64,000 bases of DNA, from assembly GCA_900771975.1 (NCBI GenBank), contig CAAGPV010000013.1:1-64000 (forward strand). Direction: 5' to 3'. Positions 1-8,486 of this stretch are shown here, piece after piece. The position numbers and the translations under genes were made by a program. The stretch comes from an uncultured Prevotella sp. GTDB taxonomy: Bacteria; Bacteroidota; Bacteroidia; Bacteroidales; Bacteroidaceae. Below the pieces are notes generated by a model that was not told the origin of the DNA, made no database searches, and saw only the letters and a program-made list of their open reading frames with translations. How positions within the stretch are numbered: position 1 is the stretch's first letter; the number at the start of each line of letters is the position of its first letter.

Positions 1-75
1 GGTGGACGTAGTTCAGTTGGTTAGAGCGTCAGATTGTGGTTCTGAATGTCGTGGGTTCGAGTCCCACCTTCCACC
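1..75 (+). tRNA. tRNA-His (anticodon GTG)
   Basis: A cloverleaf can be folded. The D arm contains AGTTGGTTAGA, the anticodon loop is TTGTGGT with anticodon GTG, and the T arm is GTGGG-TTCGAGT-CCCAC. The first base is the extra G(-1) that marks tRNA-His; it pairs with the discriminator C. One acceptor pair (C6 with T67) is mismatched. CCA is not encoded. It lies exactly at the window edge, so its promoter is outside. Confidence 0.95.
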
Positions 76-78
76 CTT

Positions 79-116
79 AAAAGAAGCAATTGAATTTATT
101 TCAATTGCTTCTTTTA
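79..116. terminator. Bidirectional intrinsic terminator after tRNA-His
   Basis: Perfect 16-bp stem (79-94 with 100-115), a 5-base loop, and T-rich sequence on the plus side. It separates tRNA-His from the convergent udk operon. Confidence 0.85.
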
Positions 117-143
117 TTTTTTAATTTCCTTTTTTTCTTTGGC

Positions 144-174
144 AACACATTCAAGCGAAACGCTTAAATGTGTT
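144..174. terminator. Second hairpin between tRNA-His and udk
   Basis: AACACATT (144-151) pairs with AATGTGTT (167-174) and AAGCG with CGCTT inside, around an AAA loop with one C/A mismatch. T residues follow on the plus strand only. It could be a second terminator; its function is uncertain. Confidence 0.4.
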
Positions 175-221
175 TTTGGCGAGACTCCCATCACCAAGAA
201 TAAAAGCATCCAAACAATATA

Positions 222-863
222 TCAAACTTCTTGTTCTGGTGCCAATCCTTTAATATAGGTACAAAGAATTCCTATACCTTTTTGGTTCTCACCTCCTTGC
301 GGTATGATAAGGTCTGCATAACGCTTCGTTGGCTCGATAAACTGCTCGTGCATTGGCTTCAACACCTTCAAATATCTGTCTACAACCATTGAAACGGTAC
401 GTCCGCGGTCAATCGTATCCCGCTGAATATTTCGGATGAGCCGCTCGTCTGGATCCGTATCTACAAATATTTTCAAATCCATCATGTCGCGCAACTTCTT
501 ATTTAACAACGTCATGATTCCCTCTATAATAATTACAGGCTTGGGTTCAACATGTATCGTTTCCGGCAAACGATTACATTGTAAATAACTATAAGTAGGT
601 TGCTCAATGGCTATACCGTGACGCAAGTCGTTTATTTGCTTGTTTAAGAGCTTCCAGTCGAAGGCATCTGGATGATCAAAATTGATGGCATGACGTTCTT
701 CTTCTGTCATTGACGTCGTGTCATTATAATAGCTATCCAGAGGCACTACCGCCACATAGTGAGGTGGCAAAGCCTCTACTATCTTTTTTACAACTGTCGT
801 TTTTCCCGAGCCTGTTCCTCCAGCAATACCGATAATCGTTACTTTCTCACTCATTTTGTTCAT
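222..863 (-). CDS. udk: Uridine kinase
   Basis: Phosphorylates uridine and cytidine to UMP and CMP in pyrimidine salvage in the cytoplasm. The 213-residue length is normal for the family. The Walker A loop GGTGSGKT is at residues 15-22, the nucleoside-binding segment LDSYYND is near residue 43, and an Arg-rich lid (RDTIDRGRT) is near residue 150. The chosen ATG overlaps the stop of the upstream glycosylase gene as ATGA, which suggests translational coupling; a second ATG three codons downstream is also possible. It is the last gene of a minus-strand operon with a secreted nuclease/phosphatase and a DNA glycosylase, so it may salvage nucleosides released outside the cell (inference). Confidence 0.93.
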   Translation of the reverse strand: MNKMSEKVTIIGIAGGTGSGKTTVVKKIVEALPPHYVAVVPLDSYYNDTTSMTEEERHAINFDHPDAFDWKLLNKQINDLRHGIAIEQPTYSYLQCNRLPETIHVEPKPVIIIEGIMTLLNKKLRDMMDLKIFVDTDPDERLIRNIQRDTIDRGRTVSMVVDRYLKVLKPMHEQFIEPTKRYADLIIPQGGENQKGIGILCTYIKGLAPEQEV

Positions 864-1435
864 AGAATTTCGTTAAACATCTTTTTGTAATAGTCCGCCT
901 TCTTTTCTATTGCCATAGGATAGGCTCTTGAAGAACTGGGCATTCTGTAAAGACGAATATGTCTGTTTGCATACTCAAACGTTGAGAATTCTCCCATCTT
1001 GAGCTTCTCGCATATCTTAAAATGGTCAGTAAACAACTTAGTTGCAAGTTGTCCCGCCGTTAACACTCCTTTAAGAGCTGGCAATCTATCCAGCAATTTA
1101 TCCAAATCAGTGGGCACTACCACCTTCAAGTCTTTATCAGAAGCCGTACCTTTAGTTCTACATACCTTATAGGCCGTATCATATATGGCAACATGATGGG
1201 TTTTCAAAAAACCTTTTAGCCTTGTCATATTCCAGGATTTCAAATCATCATTCATAAAATAATTCTTATCAGAAAAGAACACAAGACCAAATATTCGCCA
1301 CATATCGTTTTGAAAATTGGGATAATACCAAGGCATACTCCATCGCTTTTCAGCAGGAGGAAAAGTTCCCAACATCAGCAATCGGGCCCCTTGCGGCAAC
1401 CAGGGTTCAAACGGGTGAGTCTCTACCAAAGGCAT
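860..1435 (-). CDS. Uracil/thymine-DNA glycosylase family protein (TDG/Mug-like)
   Basis: 191 residues. The N-terminal GTFPP segment (about 23-27) sits where Mug/TDG enzymes have their GINPG-type catalytic loop. The C-terminal MPSSSRA motif, followed by a tract ending DYYKKMF, matches the DNA-intercalating loop region of thymine-DNA glycosylases. The likely role is base-excision repair of uracil or mispaired thymine. The usual catalytic Asn in motif 1 is not obvious, so activity is unproven. It lies 10 bp downstream of the EEP gene and overlaps udk by 4 bp, so the three genes are probably co-transcribed. Confidence 0.8.
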   Translation of the reverse strand: MPLVETHPFEPWLPQGARLLMLGTFPPAEKRWSMPWYYPNFQNDMWRIFGLVFFSDKNYFMNDDLKSWNMTRLKGFLKTHHVAIYDTAYKVCRTKGTASDKDLKVVVPTDLDKLLDRLPALKGVLTAGQLATKLFTDHFKICEKLKMGEFSTFEYANRHIRLYRMPSSSRAYPMAIEKKADYYKKMFNEIL

Positions 1436-1445
1436 TTACACCTGT

Positions 1446-2492
1446 CTATTTTATTTCTTTTGCCAAATACACTACCACCGGCAAGTGGTCACTATACCCA
1501 TCAAGCCAAACACCGCCAGCTGTTGTACGCTTGGTATTTCCTTTGTATTTGCCTTCTGTTTGGAACAAATAGTCACGACGGAATATTTGGTTGCTTACAT
1601 ATTTCAAAGAAGAATAATCTTTCTTTCCTTCATAATTGAGCATATTGGGGGTCATCACTATTTGGTCAAACAAGTTCCACGCACCTTGATATTGCAACGT
1701 TCCTGTTCCTTTCTTAACAAGAATGTTGTACCATGGGTTATACATATCGTCTGCACCGACTTCGTTTATTTCCGGCTTTGCACGCAAAACTTCATGCATA
1801 CTCTTGTTGGTTGGATCGTCGTTCATATCCCCCATAACCATAACTTTTACCAATGGGTCGTCAGCGAGCAACGAATCTTTCAGTGCTTTCACTTGCTTGG
1901 CCGCCAATTCGCGATAGTAGGAGCCTGCACCACGGCTTGGCCAGTGGCAAACAACAAACGTAACATGTTCACCTGCCAACTGTCCACTCACCGTCAGAAA
2001 ACCGCGAGTAGCCCGTACACTATCTTTTGGCAACTCATAAACATAAGGGACCAACTTGACATTCTTCACAACAAACAACTTGGGATTGTAGATGAGAGCA
2101 CAGTCGATGCCTCTTTTGTCGGGGCCTTCTATGTGACAAAACTCATAACCGCGCGCTTTCAATTCCGGCTGACTCACCAAATCACGCATAACGTGGTCGT
2201 TTTCCACCTCACTAAGGCCTATTACTGCACACCCTATGCCTGGAAGTCGGTCTGTCCCCATTTCCGACAAAACGCGAGCCATATTGTGAAGCTTGTGAGT
2301 ATACTTCATTTCATCCCAGTGGTAAGAACCGTTTGGCAAGAAATCATAATCATTTTTGCCCTCATCATGAGTATAATCAAAGAGGTTTTCTTGATTGTAA
2401 AAACCTATTGCATAACCGGCCAGCTTTCTTTGAGCAGATACACAAATGCAGGAAAGCGCCAACAACGCCAAAGTCAATAATTGTTTTCTCAT
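1446..2492 (-). CDS. Secreted endonuclease/exonuclease/phosphatase (EEP) family protein
   Basis: 348 residues from the ATG at 2492. An upstream in-frame ATG (2537) would put 15 polar residues before an evident signal peptide (MRKQLLTLALLALSCICVSA), so the shorter form was chosen. EEP (DNase I-like) motifs appear in order: FYNQENLFD near the N terminus, GLSEVEND with the metal-binding Glu, GIDCALIYN, VVCHWPSR, GDMNDDPTN and the terminal GYSDHLPVVV with the catalytic Asp-His. The substrate could be nucleic acid or another phosphodiester. It is periplasmic or exported. It heads the operon with the glycosylase and udk and is transcribed divergently from the TonB receptor at 2645, an arrangement that suggests a shared role. 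Confidence 0.85.
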   Translation of the reverse strand: MRKQLLTLALLALSCICVSAQRKLAGYAIGFYNQENLFDYTHDEGKNDYDFLPNGSYHWDEMKYTHKLHNMARVLSEMGTDRLPGIGCAVIGLSEVENDHVMRDLVSQPELKARGYEFCHIEGPDKRGIDCALIYNPKLFVVKNVKLVPYVYELPKDSVRATRGFLTVSGQLAGEHVTFVVCHWPSRGAGSYYRELAAKQVKALKDSLLADDPLVKVMVMGDMNDDPTNKSMHEVLRAKPEINEVGADDMYNPWYNILVKKGTGTLQYQGAWNLFDQIVMTPNMLNYEGKKDYSSLKYVSNQIFRRDYLFQTEGKYKGNTKRTTAGGVWLDGYSDHLPVVVYLAKEIK

Positions 2493-2644
2493 TGTTATCG
2501 TTATTTTTGTTTTGCAAATATCGGTATTTATTTCCAATAAAATGCATGTTTCACGAAATTTTAATCAAAATTTGTTTTACTTTTTAAAATATATTTCGTT
2601 ACTTTGCAAACATATAATACAATATAAATCAATAACATTCAACT

Positions 2645-5224
2645 ATGCAGAAAAAGCTGAAACTTGCAGTGATTGCCCTTTGTAGCACGACAATGGTTGC
2701 AGCCCAAAACACTATTGAGCAAAAAACCAACGACATGCAAGAAGGTCAAACGGCCAACGTTATGGACGAAGGGGCTTTCACTTTTACCGAAGCGCAGTTG
2801 GGAGAAGACAATGACATGAATGACAATGTCACCATTCTCAACTCTAGCAGCAATGTTTATGCCTCCGAAGTGGGCTATCTTTTCTCTCCAGTACGCTTCC
2901 GTTACCGGGCACTCAACCAAAAATATAATGACGTTTATATTAATGGTATTCCAATGAACGACATGGAAAGTGGCCAATTCCGTTACTCATTGGTTGGAGG
3001 ACTTAACCAGCAGACCCGCAATGTAGACTTTGCCCTTCCTTTCGAAGACAACAATTTCTCAATGGGAGCTATTGCCGGCAGCAACAATTACAACTTCCGT
3101 GCAGGTTCTATGGCAGCAGGGCACCGTCTCACCCTGAGTGCCGCTAACCGCAACTACACCCTTCGCGGCATGTACACCTATGCTTCCGGATTCAACCGCC
3201 GTGGCTGGGCCATTGCCGCCAACATAACATACCGTTGGGCAAACAGAGGATATGTTGAGGGAACATTCTACAACGCTTTGTCCTACTTCTTCGGCGTACA
3301 GAAGCGATGGAGCAACGGCCACTCTCTGTCTTTGTCTACATGGGGCAATCCCACAGAGCGTTCCAGCCAGGGAGCCTCTACCGATGAAGCCTATTGGTTG
3401 GCCAACGACCGCTACTACAACCCCTATTGGGGCTATCAAAACGGTCATCGCCGCAACAGTCGCGTAGTCAACGACTTTGCGCCTTCTGCCATTTTGACTT
3501 GGGATTGGAACATTGATGACAATACGAAGCTGACAACTTCTTTCTTCGGAAAGTATTCATTGTACAAAAGCACCAAACTAAACTATAACAATAGCGACAA
3601 TCCCCAACCCGATTATTGGAAGGCATTGCCAAGTAGCTATTATGACGTTTGGGACGAAAGCGACACCTACAACCGCTCGTCAAATGCTTTCTCAGACTGG
3701 ACAAACGCTTATAATTTCTGGACTGCAAGCAAAGCTAACCGCCAAATCAATTGGGATCGGCTTTATTATGCCAACGAGCAAGCTTCAAAGAGCGGTGCAG
3801 ATGCACTCTACTATGTGCAGGCCAAGCACAACGATAATCTCATGTTCAGTTTGGCTTCCACACTCAACAAACGCTTTGGTGACAAAAAGCAATGGAATTT
3901 AGGCGTTGTTCTCGGACAAAACAATGGCAGACATTATCAAACCATGGAAGACCTTCTTGGGGCGAAATCATTCCACAATATCAACACCTATGCCCTTGGC
4001 AACTATCCCGCTAATAGCGATGAGGTACAATACGACCTTAACACAATGGGGCCAAATCGTACAGGAAAATTGGTGTACGAAGGCGATAAGTTTGGTTACG
4101 ACTACAGTTTGATGACAAGACGCGCCATGGGATGGAGCAGTTGGACCGAAACTTTCAAGACCATTCATTACACCGTAGCTGGCAAATTGGGCTACGACAA
4201 TATGTATCGCCGTGGTCACATGCGCAACGGTATGTTTAAGGACAACTCTTTTGGACGTAGCAAAGAAGCCAATTTCTTAACCGGTGGCATGAAGTTCTCA
4301 GCTACCGTAAGTCCAGCTAATGGCCAAGTGCTCTCTTTAGGCGTGGGGTATGAACATCGTGCGCCACAGGTGACAACCGCATTTGTTTCTCCTGAAATGA
4401 ATAACGACTTTGTAAACAACTTACGCAATGAGCGCATTTTTAGCAGTGAAATCAGCTATCAATACCAAAACAGTTGGTTACATGCCAATTTGAGCGCTTA
4501 TTACAACCATTTGACTCACGTAACAGAGTGGCAAAACTTCTACTTCGATGACGAGAATTCATTCACCTATATTTCCATGTCCGGCATCAAGAAAGACTAT
4601 ATGGGCGTTGAATTAGGCATGAAATTTAAGCTAACCTCATACTTGGACTTGAAGACAATAGGAACCATTAGCGATGCCAAATATCTCAACAATGCCAATG
4701 TTGTCTATATGAAGTCAAAAAATGCCGAGCTCAAGAGCGATATGGTCATGAACAAAGACATGCGTGAAAGCGGCACTCCCCTTACTGCTGCAAGTGCTGG
4801 ACTTAGCTTCCACCAGGGCGGATGGTTTATCGACCTTGATGCAAACTATTACGACCGCATCTATCTTTCTTACTCGCCAAGCTACCGTTATCAGGGAACG
4901 CTTACCACAATGGGCAGCATTGACAACGACGGCAACTACATTGTGCCCGACCAGGCAAAAGGTCATGGTGGTTGGATGATTGATGGTTCTATCGGAAAAA
5001 ACATTCGCCTAAAGACTGGCAGCGTTTCCATCAACTTCACCGTTTCAAACATTCTCAACAACAGAAGTATCGTATCGGGTGGTTACGAGCAAAGCCGAAG
5101 CGACTATACTGTAAGTTCAAACGGAACGATGAACAACCAACGCGCTTATAAATTCTCACGCAATCCAAAGAAATATTATGCCTTTGGCACAAACGGAATG
5201 CTCAATATCGCATATAAATTCTAA
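2645..5224 (+). CDS. TonB-dependent outer-membrane receptor
   Basis: 859 residues with a Sec signal peptide ending near AAQN (residue 21). There is no N-terminal carboxypeptidase-like domain. A plug-like region with the segment NDVYINGIPMNDMESG lies at about 50-180, followed by a long, aromatic-rich, alternating beta-strand region and a typical C-terminal strand ending in AYKF. There is no SusD partner; instead two SpII lipoproteins follow immediately (12-bp gap to the first). The likely role is TonB-driven import of a bound ligand. The neighbouring nucleases and OB-fold lipoproteins suggest the ligand derives from nucleic acids, which is inference. A weak -7-like TTACTTTG is at 2599-2606. 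Confidence 0.85.
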   Translation: MQKKLKLAVIALCSTTMVAAQNTIEQKTNDMQEGQTANVMDEGAFTFTEAQLGEDNDMNDNVTILNSSSNVYASEVGYLFSPVRFRYRALNQKYNDVYINGIPMNDMESGQFRYSLVGGLNQQTRNVDFALPFEDNNFSMGAIAGSNNYNFRAGSMAAGHRLTLSAANRNYTLRGMYTYASGFNRRGWAIAANITYRWANRGYVEGTFYNALSYFFGVQKRWSNGHSLSLSTWGNPTERSSQGASTDEAYWLANDRYYNPYWGYQNGHRRNSRVVNDFAPSAILTWDWNIDDNTKLTTSFFGKYSLYKSTKLNYNNSDNPQPDYWKALPSSYYDVWDESDTYNRSSNAFSDWTNAYNFWTASKANRQINWDRLYYANEQASKSGADALYYVQAKHNDNLMFSLASTLNKRFGDKKQWNLGVVLGQNNGRHYQTMEDLLGAKSFHNINTYALGNYPANSDEVQYDLNTMGPNRTGKLVYEGDKFGYDYSLMTRRAMGWSSWTETFKTIHYTVAGKLGYDNMYRRGHMRNGMFKDNSFGRSKEANFLTGGMKFSATVSPANGQVLSLGVGYEHRAPQVTTAFVSPEMNNDFVNNLRNERIFSSEISYQYQNSWLHANLSAYYNHLTHVTEWQNFYFDDENSFTYISMSGIKKDYMGVELGMKFKLTSYLDLKTIGTISDAKYLNNANVVYMKSKNAELKSDMVMNKDMRESGTPLTAASAGLSFHQGGWFIDLDANYYDRIYLSYSPSYRYQGTLTTMGSIDNDGNYIVPDQAKGHGGWMIDGSIGKNIRLKTGSVSINFTVSNILNNRSIVSGGYEQSRSDYTVSSNGTMNNQRAYKFSRNPKKYYAFGTNGMLNIAYKF

Positions 5225-5236
5225 TAAGCAACGGAC

Positions 5237-6595
5237 ATGAAAGATCTAAAATACATTATCATAGCAGTAGCTTGCATATTCCTTGCATCATGTATGGGTG
5301 AGGACTATGCTGGAGTTGAGTTTCCGGATGGAACCGCTGCTCCATATGGCAATAACGCGCTAAAGGAAACAAATGTTCTCTCTATAGCACAATTAAAGGA
5401 AAAATTCGCTTCTGTTATCTCTAGCAGTTCTTATACAGAAGTGGCTGAAGATATCCAAATCAAAGGTATTGTAACCGGCAACGACGTAGCAGGCAACATC
5501 TATAACGAAATTGCCCTTCAAGACTCTACCGGTGCAACACTTGTCTGCATAGCAGCTGGAGGCCTCTCAGGAAGCCTTCCCGTAGGACAAGAAGTACTCA
5601 TTTCGCTGAAAGGACTCATCTTGGGTGGTTATGGACAACAATTGGAAATCGGTGGCATCTACACCAACTCAAAAACGGGCGCTTTGGGCGTAGGTCGCTT
5701 AAGCCGTGCTATCTGGGAGCAACACTACAAACTCATTGGAACTGCCGATCCGCAAAAAGCAGAGGATTTGGCAGAAGATTTTGACCTTAGCAAAGCTGGT
5801 GACGCTGACTATTTGGCCAAAAACGCCGGTAAACTGATGACCATCCGCAAAGTCAGCTTCAAAGATGCAGACGGCAAAGCCGTATATGCTCCAAGCGATG
5901 GATCTGTTGCGCTCACAGCTAATTGCGCCAATCGCCAGCTAATGGACCAAAGTGGTAGCACCCCAAAAGCCATCAGCACCAACACGTTGGTAGTACGTAC
6001 AAGTTCTTATGCCAAGTTTGCCAATGAGCCAATGCGCCAAGACACCATCGACATCACTGGCATCTTTACCCGCTACCGCAACGTATGGCAAGTGCTTCTG
6101 CGCTCTACTAACGACATGACTCGCTCTCAAATGGCCCTACTGGATGAACCTTTTGCTGAAAGCCAAGGTGCTTTCACCATACAAGATATTTCTTTAGGAG
6201 AAGGACTCAACTATGTTTGGAAGTGGACCAATGCCAACTATGGTATGAAAGCGTCGGCCTATGTTAACGGAAGCAATGTTCCTGCACAATCCCGTTTGAT
6301 ATCTCCAGCCTTGAACTTGGGTGCGGTTAAGTCTGCAACTCTCTCTTTCGACCATGCCGGGAAATTTTTCGCTGACGTTGAAAAAGACTGCCGTATCCAG
6401 ATTTCCACAGACGGACAGAACTGGACTGACGTCAAAGCTTCTGCCTACCCCGATGGTTCTAGCTGGGATTTTGTTCATGCCACCATCGATTTGACTCCTT
6501 ATTGTGGCAAAAACACAGTCTACATCGGCTTCTTGTACACAAGCACCGAAACTGCAGCACCTACTTGGGAAATCAAAAACGTGCTGGTAGAATAA
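5237..6595 (+). CDS. DUF5689 / choice-of-anchor-J lipoprotein
   Basis: 452 residues. Lipobox LASC gives lipidated Cys19, followed by acidic residues (MGED) compatible with surface export in Bacteroidetes. Residues about 45-260 form the DUF5689 OB-fold-like region, with IKGIVTGNDVAGNIYNEIALQD. Residues about 265-452 form a jelly-roll choice-of-anchor-J domain ending APTWEIKNV. DUF5689 resembles the OB folds of secreted nucleases such as YhcR, so nucleic-acid binding is possible but not shown. It follows the TonB receptor by 12 bp and is 44 bp from a second lipoprotein with the same C-terminal domain. Confidence 0.82.
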   Translation: MKDLKYIIIAVACIFLASCMGEDYAGVEFPDGTAAPYGNNALKETNVLSIAQLKEKFASVISSSSYTEVAEDIQIKGIVTGNDVAGNIYNEIALQDSTGATLVCIAAGGLSGSLPVGQEVLISLKGLILGGYGQQLEIGGIYTNSKTGALGVGRLSRAIWEQHYKLIGTADPQKAEDLAEDFDLSKAGDADYLAKNAGKLMTIRKVSFKDADGKAVYAPSDGSVALTANCANRQLMDQSGSTPKAISTNTLVVRTSSYAKFANEPMRQDTIDITGIFTRYRNVWQVLLRSTNDMTRSQMALLDEPFAESQGAFTIQDISLGEGLNYVWKWTNANYGMKASAYVNGSNVPAQSRLISPALNLGAVKSATLSFDHAGKFFADVEKDCRIQISTDGQNWTDVKASAYPDGSSWDFVHATIDLTPYCGKNTVYIGFLYTSTETAAPTWEIKNVLVE

Positions 6596-6639
6596 TTCCT
6601 ATAAAATAGAAAACAAAAAAACAAAAATAGAATAAAAAC

Positions 6640-7983
6640 ATGAAAAAGCTTATTTATTCAATGTTAGCTCTGGCTATGACAGCCATGACTTTTGTCAGTT
6701 GTGAAGATGTTCCCGAACCATATCTTCTCCCTACCGACAATGGCAACAAGGGCGACTCCACTGTAGTTGTTGAGCCAGCAGGTAGCGGAACTGCTGCCGA
6801 TCCTTTTAATGTGGCAGGCGCAAACCAGTACATCAAGAACGGTGGTAGCGAAGATGCTGAGGTATACGTCAAGGGTATTGTTGTCTCCGTCAAAGCCGGT
6901 AGCTATGATTCCAACTATGGCAGCTTAAAATATTATATTTCTGATGACGGAACATCCACAAACCAGTTCTATGTTTTCAATGGCTATGCAGGTCCTAATC
7001 GCACAAAGTTCTCTGGAGAAGATGCCCTGAAACCCGGTGACGAAGTTGTCATTTGCGGAAAGCTGGTTAACTATAGTGGCACTTACGAGTTCACTACCGG
7101 CAACTATGTCTACTCTCTTAACGGCAAAACCGGTGGCAACGACACTCCTTCTACCGACAACTCTAAAGACAATCCCTACTCTGTTGCCGAAGCAGTACAA
7201 CTCATCAATGATGGAAAGGCACCTACTACAGAAGTATATGTCAAGGGTAAGATCTCTGAAGTTACCAAATTCAACGAAACTTACAAGAGCATTACCTATT
7301 ATATATCTGACAACGGCACTTCAAAAGACTTGCAAGTCTTTTCAGGAAAAGGCCTGGACGGAGCAGATTTCAATGCCCTTACCGATCTTAGCGTAGGACA
7401 AGAAGTTACCATTTTGGGTGTGATCAAATCGTTCAACGGAACTCCTGAAATCGACAAGAACAACAAGATTGTTGCTTTCGGTGGCGGTTCATCTACTGGT
7501 GATATTCTCAACGAAACCTTCGAAAGCAGCATTGGTAGTTTCTCTATCGTAGACGTCAATCTCAACGGTCTTTCTTACATATGGAGACACGATGCCTCTT
7601 ACAAGCAAATGAAGGCATCCGCATTTGCCAATGGGGCTAACACCCCTGCCGAAAGTTGGTTAGTAAGCTCGGCACTCGACTTGAGCAAGGCCACAAATCC
7701 CACCCTTACTTTCGACCAAGCGCTCAACTTCCTCAAAGGGAGCAAGCGTGAAAACCATGTTAACGTAATGGTTAGCACCAACTACACCGGTGATGTTAGC
7801 AAAGCTACATGGACCGCTCTTGAAGTTTCTCCTTGGCCAGAAGGAACGAGTTGGACCTTTGGCAGTAGCTCGGCAAGCCTTAAAGCCTATGCCGGCAAGA
7901 AGGGTGTTCACATTGCTTTCAAATATGTCAGCACAGCCGATGCCGCCCCAACATGGGAGATCAAAAATGTAGTCATCAAGTAA
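6640..7983 (+). CDS. Lipoprotein with two OB-fold-like repeats and choice-of-anchor-J domain
   Basis: 447 residues. Lipobox FVSC gives Cys21. Two homologous repeats are visible, at about 45-165 (DPFNVAGANQYI, then VYVKGIVVSV) and 175-285 (NPYSVAEAVQLI, then VYVKGKISEV); these are the YVKG-containing OB-like domains of the DUF6359/YhcR type. The C-terminal 155 residues match the jelly-roll of the preceding lipoprotein, including the shared AAPTWEIKNV end. It is probably a surface-exposed partner of the TonB receptor and lies in the same apparent operon. Its ligand is unknown. Confidence 0.8.
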   Translation: MKKLIYSMLALAMTAMTFVSCEDVPEPYLLPTDNGNKGDSTVVVEPAGSGTAADPFNVAGANQYIKNGGSEDAEVYVKGIVVSVKAGSYDSNYGSLKYYISDDGTSTNQFYVFNGYAGPNRTKFSGEDALKPGDEVVICGKLVNYSGTYEFTTGNYVYSLNGKTGGNDTPSTDNSKDNPYSVAEAVQLINDGKAPTTEVYVKGKISEVTKFNETYKSITYYISDNGTSKDLQVFSGKGLDGADFNALTDLSVGQEVTILGVIKSFNGTPEIDKNNKIVAFGGGSSTGDILNETFESSIGSFSIVDVNLNGLSYIWRHDASYKQMKASAFANGANTPAESWLVSSALDLSKATNPTLTFDQALNFLKGSKRENHVNVMVSTNYTGDVSKATWTALEVSPWPEGTSWTFGSSSASLKAYAGKKGVHIAFKYVSTADAAPTWEIKNVVIK

Positions 7984-8048
7984 ATTCCTGCTACAAAAAG
8001 AGTTTCGCCCTCTCCTAAGGGGCACAAACTCAAATAATTTCAAAAACA

Positions 8049-8085
8049 TTTGGTAGGGTGCAGAATTCTTTGTAATTTTGCACCC
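8049..8085 (+). promoter_or_regulatory. Promoter of rpmE2 with overlapping palindrome
   Basis: The -33 TTTG (8049-8052), a 20-bp spacer and the -7 TAATTTTG (8073-8080) fit the Bacteroidetes consensus. A dyad GGGTGCA (8056-8062) and TGCACCC (8079-8085), with further AATT matches inside, overlaps the promoter and could be an operator. Confidence 0.75.
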
Positions 8086-8133
8086 TAACTGAATAAAAGC
8101 AGAATTAAATAACATTATAACGATTATAACAAA

Positions 8134-8385
8134 ATGAAAAAAGGTATTCATCCAGAAAACTATCGCCCCGTCGTATTCAAAGATATGTCCAACGGTGATA
8201 TGTTCCTTACAAAGTCTACATGCAAGACTAACGATACAGTAGAATTTGAAGGCGAAACTTACCCTGTAGTAAAGATAGAAATCTCAAGCACCTCTCACCC
8301 GTTCTATACTGGTAAGAGCAAGCTTGTCGACACCGCCGGCCGCGTAGACCGCTTCATGAACCGCTACGGAAAGTTGAAGAAGTAA
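8134..8385 (+). CDS. rpmE2: 50S ribosomal protein L31 type B
   Basis: 83 residues starting MKKGIHPENYRPVVFKDMS and containing the type B signature SSTSHPFYTGKSKLVDTAGRVDRFMNRYG. It lacks the zinc-binding Cys pairs of type A L31 and is therefore zinc-independent. It has its own promoter and terminator, so it is probably a separate unit between the lipoprotein genes and the nuclease gene. Confidence 0.97.
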   Translation: MKKGIHPENYRPVVFKDMSNGDMFLTKSTCKTNDTVEFEGETYPVVKIEISSTSHPFYTGKSKLVDTAGRVDRFMNRYGKLKK

Positions 8386-8409
8386 ATACTCTTATACAAG
8401 ATATTTCAT

Positions 8410-8456
8410 AAAGTGCGAGCAGCGTAGTTGCATATGCGCCTGCTTGCACTTTTTTT
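8410..8456 (+). terminator. Terminator of rpmE2
   Basis: AAAGTGCGAGCAG (8410-8422) pairs with CTGCTTGCACTTT (8440-8452) with one G-T pair, followed by a T run to 8456. Confidence 0.85.
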
Positions 8457-8486
8457 ATACCTTTTTCCCACCTTTTTTATACTACA

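Noticed and set aside
2645..5224. Many antisense and out-of-frame ORFs of 60-130 codons inside the TonB receptor and other long genes
   Set aside because: They shadow well-supported genes, have no ribosome sites or recognisable domains, and follow the codon pattern of the opposite strand.
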